Positions 62,582-64,000 of a stretch of 64,000 nucleotides of DNA are shown in pieces. How positions within the stretch are numbered: the first letter of the stretch is position 1; each line of letters opens with the position of its first letter. The translations under genes and the position numbers were made by a program. The notes under the pieces were generated by a model, which was not told where the DNA came from, made no database searches, and saw nothing but the letters and a program-made list of their open reading frames with translations. The stretch spans positions 337,158 through 401,157 of the forward strand of contig NZ_MAHX01000021.1 of assembly GCF_002023715.1 (NCBI RefSeq), given 5' to 3'. This DNA is from Elizabethkingia occulta (GTDB lineage Bacteria; Bacteroidota; Bacteroidia; Flavobacteriales; Weeksellaceae).

Positions 62582-63928
62582 ATGATAACATTTGAGGATT
62601 TCGAATTACCGAAAAATCTTTTTTCGGCATTAGAGCAAAACGGAATAACTGTACCAACCCCTATTCAGCTGAAGAGCTTTAAACCTATTTTGTCGGGACG
62701 CGACGTTATGGGTATTGCACAAACCGGTACAGGTAAAACTCTGGCTTATTTATTGCCGGTTCTCAAAATGTGGAAATATTCTAAAGCCGACAATCCTACA
62801 GTATTGGTTCTAGTTCCTACTCGTGAGCTTGTTGTACAGGTTACGGAAATACTTGAAAATCTAACTGAAAACATGACAGCTCGTGTTATAGGTATTTATG
62901 GTGGTAAAAATATCAATACTCAGAAATTATTGTTTGACAATGGCTGTGATATTTTGGTAGGAACACCAGGCCGGGTACTGGATTTAGCAATAGATAATGC
63001 AATAAGCCTGAAAGATGTACGTCATCTTGTTATTGATGAGTTCGATGAAATGCTAAACTTAGGATTCCGGCCACAGTTAACTCATATTTTTGAAGTGATG
63101 CGTCAGAAGAGACAGAATATATTATTCTCTGCAACGATGACGGAAGCTGTTGATACGATGTTGGATGAATATTTTAATGGTCCTGAAGAGATAAGCTTAG
63201 CAAAATCCGGAACTCCGCTAGAAAAAATTACGCAACAAGGATATAAGGTCGAGAACTTCAATACTAAAATCAACTTGTTAAAACATCTTTTGGAAAATGA
63301 TGAAAGTATGTCTAAAGTATTGGTTTTTGCTAATAATAAGAAGCATGCAGATTATCTTTTCAATACATTAGATGAGTTGTATCCGGATCAGTTTGATGTA
63401 ATCCACTCCAATAAATCTCAGAATTACAGGCTAAGAGCTATGCGTAAATTTGAAGATGCCGAAGTGCGAGGTCTTATTACAACAGACGTAATGGCACGTG
63501 GTCTTGATATTTCAGATATTACCCATGTATTCAATTTTGAAGTCCCAGAGGTTCCAGAACAATATATTCACCGTATCGGTCGTACAGGTCGTGCTGATAA
63601 AGATGGTACAGCAATCTCTTTCATTACTAAAAAAGAAGAAGCATTGCTATTGGAGATCGAAGTTTTAATGAATAAAGAGCTTCAGTTTCTCGATTTCCCA
63701 GAGGAAGTAACCATTAATCCTAAAAAGATTGAATCTGAGAAAGAAGAGGTCAAAATGAAGAACCCTACCAAAGCTCCGGATATTACGCAAGGTGGTGGAG
63801 CATTTCATGATAAGAAGGATAAAAATAAAAAAATTAACCTTGGTGGACCTACTAAAAGAAAACCACCTAAAACGAAGCCTGCTAATAGAAATCAGCAGAA
63901 ACAAAAAGCCAAAAGAAATAAGAGATAA
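62582..63928 (+). CDS. DEAD-box ATP-dependent RNA helicase
   Basis: The 448-residue protein has the full DEAD-box motif set: Q motif PTPIQLKSF, motif I AQTGTGKT (about residues 46-53), Ia PTRELV, GG, Ib TPGRVLDL, motif II DEFD in VIDEFDEMLNLGF, III SAT, then ITTDVMARGLDISD and the VI motif HRIGRTGR. Motif II has Phe in place of Ala (DEFD rather than DEAD). A lysine-rich tail of about 70 residues (KNPTKAPDITQGGGAFHDKK onwards) follows the helicase core and probably binds RNA. Such RhlE-like proteins act in ribosome assembly or RNA turnover. No downstream gene follows before the terminator. Confidence 0.93.
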   Translation: MITFEDFELPKNLFSALEQNGITVPTPIQLKSFKPILSGRDVMGIAQTGTGKTLAYLLPVLKMWKYSKADNPTVLVLVPTRELVVQVTEILENLTENMTARVIGIYGGKNINTQKLLFDNGCDILVGTPGRVLDLAIDNAISLKDVRHLVIDEFDEMLNLGFRPQLTHIFEVMRQKRQNILFSATMTEAVDTMLDEYFNGPEEISLAKSGTPLEKITQQGYKVENFNTKINLLKHLLENDESMSKVLVFANNKKHADYLFNTLDELYPDQFDVIHSNKSQNYRLRAMRKFEDAEVRGLITTDVMARGLDISDITHVFNFEVPEVPEQYIHRIGRTGRADKDGTAISFITKKEEALLLEIEVLMNKELQFLDFPEEVTINPKKIESEKEEVKMKNPTKAPDITQGGGAFHDKKDKNKKINLGGPTKRKPPKTKPANRNQQKQKAKRNKR

Positions 63929-63941
63929 TATAAGCTCAAAT

Positions 63942-63975
63942 AAAAACCGTGTAAATTCTTACACGGTTTTTTTAT
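63942..63975 (+). terminator. Terminator after the helicase gene
   Basis: AAACCGTGTAA (63944-63954) and TTACACGGTTT (63959-63969) form a perfect 11-bp stem with an ATTC loop and a T-run. The last 24 bases of the window lie beyond it. Confidence 0.9.
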
Positions 63976-64000
63976 GTAGTGTCTCGTCCTGAAAAAGGTT

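Overview
The window is chromosomal DNA of a flavobacterium (Bacteroidota), most likely Weeksellaceae of the Elizabethkingia/Chryseobacterium type. The DNA is AT-rich. Upstream regions carry the Bacteroidota -7 element TAnnTTTG, and Shine-Dalgarno sequences are largely absent. Typical families are present: SusC/SusD, GLPGLI, DUF3667, a fused PurL/PurQ and GH92. The genus is inferred from protein flavour, not from a marker gene. Coordinates follow translated reading frames; several starts were moved downstream to a better ATG, or in one case to a TTG, and each entry says why. No rRNA, tRNA, CRISPR array or complete insertion sequence was seen.

Layout. 1-4.8 kb: the 5' part of a CorA-type transporter, a FabH-type ketoacyl-ACP synthase, a GLPGLI protein and a secreted GH92 alpha-mannosidase. 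4.9-10.3 kb: a LysR regulator divergent from a likely operon of MFS exporter, Old Yellow Enzyme, aldo/keto reductase and secreted cyclase-family hydrolase, which looks like an electrophile/xenobiotic response unit. 10.4-15.7 kb (minus strand): AraC regulator, nitrilase, two tandem related membrane proteins, a decayed ORF, a Tat-exported GH125 mannosidase and a lipocalin-like lipoprotein. 15.9-26.3 kb: glycogen synthesis glgB-glgA-glgC, an SRPBCC/GyrI-like fusion, the 2-oxoglutarate dehydrogenase genes sucA-sucB, and apaG. 26.4-30.5 kb (minus): Lrp regulator with EamA exporter, a DnaQ-like exonuclease, and a lipid A-type acyltransferase overlapping a GT2 glycosyltransferase. 30.6-32.9 kb: exported thioredoxin-like, small Cys-containing and PQQ-type sugar dehydrogenase proteins.

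33-60.8 kb is dominated by purine synthesis: purB, purL(+Q), purC, purF, then purM, purN, purH, purD and guaA. These cover nearly all of the route from PRPP to IMP plus the final GMP step; purE/purK, purA and guaB are absent. The run is split between purF and purM by a Sus-like alpha-glucan locus (susC-susD-susE-GH63-GH97) plus DUF3667, pirin and FMN reductase genes. The window ends with a UbiB-family kinase and a DEAD-box helicase.

The least ordinary signals are in the purine intergenic regions. A promoter, roughly 100-nt structured leader and strong intrinsic terminator all lie before purM. A separate leader before purH has a 13-bp stem whose loop can pair downstream. The purL leader shares short motifs with the purM one. 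These could be undescribed purine-responsive elements or small RNAs. Other leads are a LacI/PurR-shaped operator before susC, a tandem pair of related orphan membrane proteins, and several -7 boxes so close to start codons that the transcripts should be leaderless.
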